Positions 7,994 to 10,068 of a stretch of 10,068 nt of DNA are shown piece after piece. This stretch comes from Bacteroidales bacterium (lineage in GTDB: Bacteria > Bacteroidota > Bacteroidia > Bacteroidales > UBA932): assembly GCA_009774765.1 (NCBI GenBank), contig VSOK01000063.1, positions 1-10,068 on the forward strand, read 5' to 3'. The notes beneath the pieces were generated by a model. It was not told the DNA's origin, did not search any database, and saw nothing but the letters and a program-made list of their open reading frames with translations. Positions within the stretch are counted from its first letter, which is position 1; each line of letters starts with the position of its first letter. The position numbers were made by a program, and so were the translations under genes.

Positions 7994-8701
7994 ATGTCGA
8001 AAGGAAAATTATACCTTATACCATCTCCCCTCGGAGAAAACGACCCGGCGGAGGTCATTCCAGCCCCTGTACTTGACAAGCTGCAGGAGATCAGGACATT
8101 TGTCGTGGAAGAGACCAGGACCGTCAGACGATACCTGTCGAAAGCCGGACTGAAAGGACATATCGGAGAACTTGAATTCCACCTGCTGAACGAGCATACT
8201 TCACAGGCGGAAATAGAGAGCTATATATCATTGTTTGAAGACGGCAACGATGTAGGACTGATATCGGAAGCCGGTCTGCCGGCCGTAGCCGACCCGGGCG
8301 CACAGCTTGTTGCGCTCGCGCATAAGCACGGGATAGAAGTAGTGCCCTTTGTCGGTCCTTCATCACTTATGATGGCTCTTATGTCATCCGGGTTGAACGG
8401 ACAGTCGTTCGCGTTCTGCGGCTATCTCCCGGCAAAGACAGACGAGAGGAGATCAAGACTCCGTGCAATAGAAAAGATTTCGGCGGCACACAGCCAGACA
8501 CAGATATTCATTGAGACTCCATACCGCAACGACCAGCTGTTCAGCGACATCCTGTCATCCTGTCTTCCCGGGACCAGGATTTGTGCGGCCATAAACATCA
8601 CGATGCCTGACGCATTCATAAAGACGATGACCGTTGCACAATGGAAACAGAACAAGATAACCATAGGAAAACGTCCATGCGTTTTCTGCCTGTTGGCATA
8701 A
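7994..8701 (+). CDS. RsmI-related tetrapyrrole-methylase-fold SAM-dependent methyltransferase
   Basis: A 235-residue cytoplasmic protein of the TP-methylase superfamily, related to RsmI, the 16S rRNA C1402 2'-O-methyltransferase. Family landmarks are GKLYLIPSPLGE (4-15), EETRTVRRYL (39-48), the SAM-pocket stretch LISEAGLPAVADPG (89-102), VVPFVGPSSLMMALMSSGL (116-134), FCGYLPAK (141-148) and IFIETPYR (171-178). It departs from RsmI at the first motif (SPLGENDP in place of TPIGNLxDIT) and ends with IGKRPCVFCLL, features of a separate Bacteroidota paralogue usually annotated only as a SAM-dependent methyltransferase. I therefore do not call it rsmI; the target is unknown. I chose the ATG at 7994, 4 bases after the tamB stop and preceded by AAGG. 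An in-frame ATG at 7934 inside tamB would add 20 charged residues not expected before the GKLYLIP strand. folB follows after 10 bases. Confidence 0.88.
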   Translation: MSKGKLYLIPSPLGENDPAEVIPAPVLDKLQEIRTFVVEETRTVRRYLSKAGLKGHIGELEFHLLNEHTSQAEIESYISLFEDGNDVGLISEAGLPAVADPGAQLVALAHKHGIEVVPFVGPSSLMMALMSSGLNGQSFAFCGYLPAKTDERRSRLRAIEKISAAHSQTQIFIETPYRNDQLFSDILSSCLPGTRICAAINITMPDAFIKTMTVAQWKQNKITIGKRPCVFCLLA

Positions 8702-8711
8702 ACGGTAAAGG

Positions 8712-9074
8712 ATGGGAACAATAGAACTCGAAGGAATGGAATTCACGGCATACCACGGATGCCTTGAATCAGAACGCCGCGACGGCAACCTGTTCATCGT
8801 GGATTTCAGTGCAGAATATGACATCAGGGATGCAGTCGTGACGGACTGTCTTGAAGACACTCTCGACTACGGTGCCGTATATGAAATAATCGCAAAGGAA
8901 ATGGCAGTCCCGTCAAATCTCCTGGAACATGTAGCCGGGCGGATCGTAAAGTCCTTGGACATCGCATTCCCCTGCCTCGGCTCCTTCTCCGTGCGCGTGT
9001 CAAAACGCAATCCTCCTGTCTCCGGACCAGTACAATGGTCAAGAGTCACCATATCACACAGAAAACAGAAATGA
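8712..9074 (+). CDS. folB: Dihydroneopterin aldolase FolB
   Basis: FolB splits 7,8-dihydroneopterin into 6-hydroxymethyl-dihydropterin and glycolaldehyde in tetrahydrofolate synthesis. The 120-residue length is typical. The catalytic and pterin-binding residues are all present: Glu21 in YHGCLESERRDGNLF (equivalent to Glu22 of the S. aureus enzyme), Tyr53 in TLDYGAVYEII, Glu72 in SNLLEHVAGRI, and Lys98 in VRVSKRNPPVSG. It should form the usual ring-shaped oligomer in the cytoplasm. The start ATG follows TAAAGG closely, and the gene ends in ATGA, overlapping the mtaB start by 4 bases, so the two are likely translationally coupled. No other folate gene is visible in the window. Confidence 0.93.
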   Translation: MGTIELEGMEFTAYHGCLESERRDGNLFIVDFSAEYDIRDAVVTDCLEDTLDYGAVYEIIAKEMAVPSNLLEHVAGRIVKSLDIAFPCLGSFSVRVSKRNPPVSGPVQWSRVTISHRKQK

Positions 9075-10068
9075 AAAAGATATCATTTACGACCCTTGGA
9101 TGCAAGCTGAACTATGCCGAGACGTCCACCTACGAAAGAAAATTCATTGAAGCCGGGTTTGAAGCCGTGCCCTGGACAGAAAAGGCGGACATCTGCCTTG
9201 TGAATACCTGCAGCGTGACAGAACATTCCGACAAGAAATGCCGGAACATAATCCGCAAGCTCCACCGTCTGTATCCTGATGCGGCGATTGTCGTCACAGG
9301 ATGCTACGCCCAGCTGAAAAAAGCTGAAATAGAAGCCATAGAAGGGGTTGAATTCGTGTTCGGAGCCAATGAAAAGTCTTCCGTAGTACCGTCCGTAATC
9401 AATTACATCAATGAAAATGAAGGATATGCCGAATGCAAAGGAGCGTTTTTCCCTGCATATTCAAGCGGAGAACGCACACGTTCTTTCCTGAAAGTCCAGG
9501 ACGGATGCGACTTCAAATGCGCATACTGTACAGTTCCATACGCAAGGGGCGAAAGCAGAAACACACCGATAGCGGAAATTGTCGCCCAGGCAGGTGAAAT
9601 AGCAGCGGCGGGAATAAAGGAGATTGTCATAACCGGAGTAAACACTGGAGATTTCGGAAAGACGACTGGAGAGACATTCTTTGAGCTGATAAGGAAGCTG
9701 GACGAAGTGGAAGGCATTGAGCGATACAGGATCTCATCTATAGAGCCGAATCTTCTCACAAAGGAGATGGTGGACTGGATCGCTTCCGGAAGCAAGTTCC
9801 TTCCGCATTTCCATATACCTCTCCAGTCCGGAAGCGATACCGTACTGAAAGAGATGGGAAGAAGGTACGACACGGCGGCATTTGAAGACAAGATCAATTA
9901 CATCAGGCAGAAAATGGAGGTTCCTGGAGGACCGAAAGTGTTTTTCGGCATAGATGTAATCGTGGGATTCCCCGGAGAAACGGAGGAGCTGTTTATGGAG
10001 ACATATAATTTTCTGAAGGACAGGATAAGACCGGCCTTCATCCATATATTTCCATATTCGCGCAGAGC
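9071..10068 (+). CDS. mtaB: tRNA t6A37 methylthiotransferase MtaB, partial (C-terminus beyond the window)
   Basis: A radical-SAM methylthiotransferase that converts t6A37 to ms2t6A37 in tRNA. The first 332 codons are present and open to the window end. The N-terminal UPF0004 domain carries the three auxiliary-cluster cysteines Cys11 (TLGCKLNYAETS), Cys47 (NTCSVTEHSD) and Cys78 (TGCYAQ). The radical-SAM cluster CxxxCxxC is Cys146, Cys150 and Cys153 in VQDGCDFKCAYCTVPYARG, followed by ITGVNTGDFG (188-196), RISSIEPN (220-227), HIPLQSGSD (248-256) and DVIVGFPGET (295-304). GCKLN followed by AETS marks the MtaB subgroup, as opposed to MiaB (GCQMN) or RimO (GCPKN). The C-terminal TRAM domain would lie off the window. 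Translation starts at the ATGA overlap with folB. Its substrate is the product of TsaD, encoded divergently in this window. Confidence 0.93.
   Translation, partial: MKKISFTTLGCKLNYAETSTYERKFIEAGFEAVPWTEKADICLVNTCSVTEHSDKKCRNIIRKLHRLYPDAAIVVTGCYAQLKKAEIEAIEGVEFVFGANEKSSVVPSVINYINENEGYAECKGAFFPAYSSGERTRSFLKVQDGCDFKCAYCTVPYARGESRNTPIAEIVAQAGEIAAAGIKEIVITGVNTGDFGKTTGETFFELIRKLDEVEGIERYRISSIEPNLLTKEMVDWIASGSKFLPHFHIPLQSGSDTVLKEMGRRYDTAAFEDKINYIRQKMEVPGGPKVFFGIDVIVGFPGETEELFMETYNFLKDRIRPAFIHIFPYSRR

Noticed and set aside
7252..8079. 275-residue open frame on the minus strand across the tamB-methyltransferase junction
   Set aside because: Overlaps two well-supported genes on the other strand and has no family signature; it is a shadow.
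1..10068. Search for defence systems, mobile elements, CRISPR arrays, tRNAs or biosynthetic clusters
   Set aside because: All long coding frames belong to housekeeping or envelope families. No direct-repeat arrays, transposase or integrase motifs, or tRNA cloverleaf sequences were seen by eye.

Overview
This window looks like a chromosomal housekeeping segment from a member of the Bacteroidota, most likely Bacteroidales. The grounds are: a Bacteroidota-style -7 box (TAnnTTTG) facing each way in the one substantial intergenic region; a very long Bacteroidota-type TamB; an M64 (IgA-peptidase-like) protease; the MtaB signature GCKLNYAETS; and weak, A-rich ribosome-binding sites. Base composition is fairly even, with many ATA, AGG and GGA codons. 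I cannot name a genus.

The window consists of two divergent gene clusters around a roughly 170-base intergenic region (3234-3402). Leftward (minus strand) the order is tsaD, then a COG2509-type FAD-dependent oxidoreductase, then the N-terminal part of an exported M64 peptidase that leaves the window at base 1. The last two genes are 3 bases apart, so they are probably co-transcribed. Rightward (plus strand) the order is tamB (starting with TTG), an RsmI-related tetrapyrrole-methylase-fold SAM methyltransferase, folB, then mtaB, which leaves the window at base 10068. These four genes are packed with gaps of 4 and 10 bases and a 4-base ATGA overlap, which is a typical operon.

The clearest functional theme is tRNA modification at A37. 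TsaD carries out the last step of t6A synthesis, and MtaB converts t6A to ms2t6A. The two enzymes therefore act in sequence on the same nucleotide and sit at opposite ends of the divergent pair. FolB belongs to folate synthesis, the methyltransferase probably acts on RNA or a small molecule, TamB spans the periplasm and serves outer-membrane biogenesis, and the M64 protein is a secreted or periplasmic protease.

I found no RNA genes, mobile elements, CRISPR arrays or phage genes, and no sign of recent transfer. I do not see a previously undescribed system. The points worth a second look are modest: the forced TTG start of tamB, a charged linker and basic tail in TamB, the uncertain target of the RsmI-like paralogue, the oxidoreductase of unknown function, the t6A/ms2t6A pairing, and a 16-base perfect palindrome between tsaD and the oxidoreductase.
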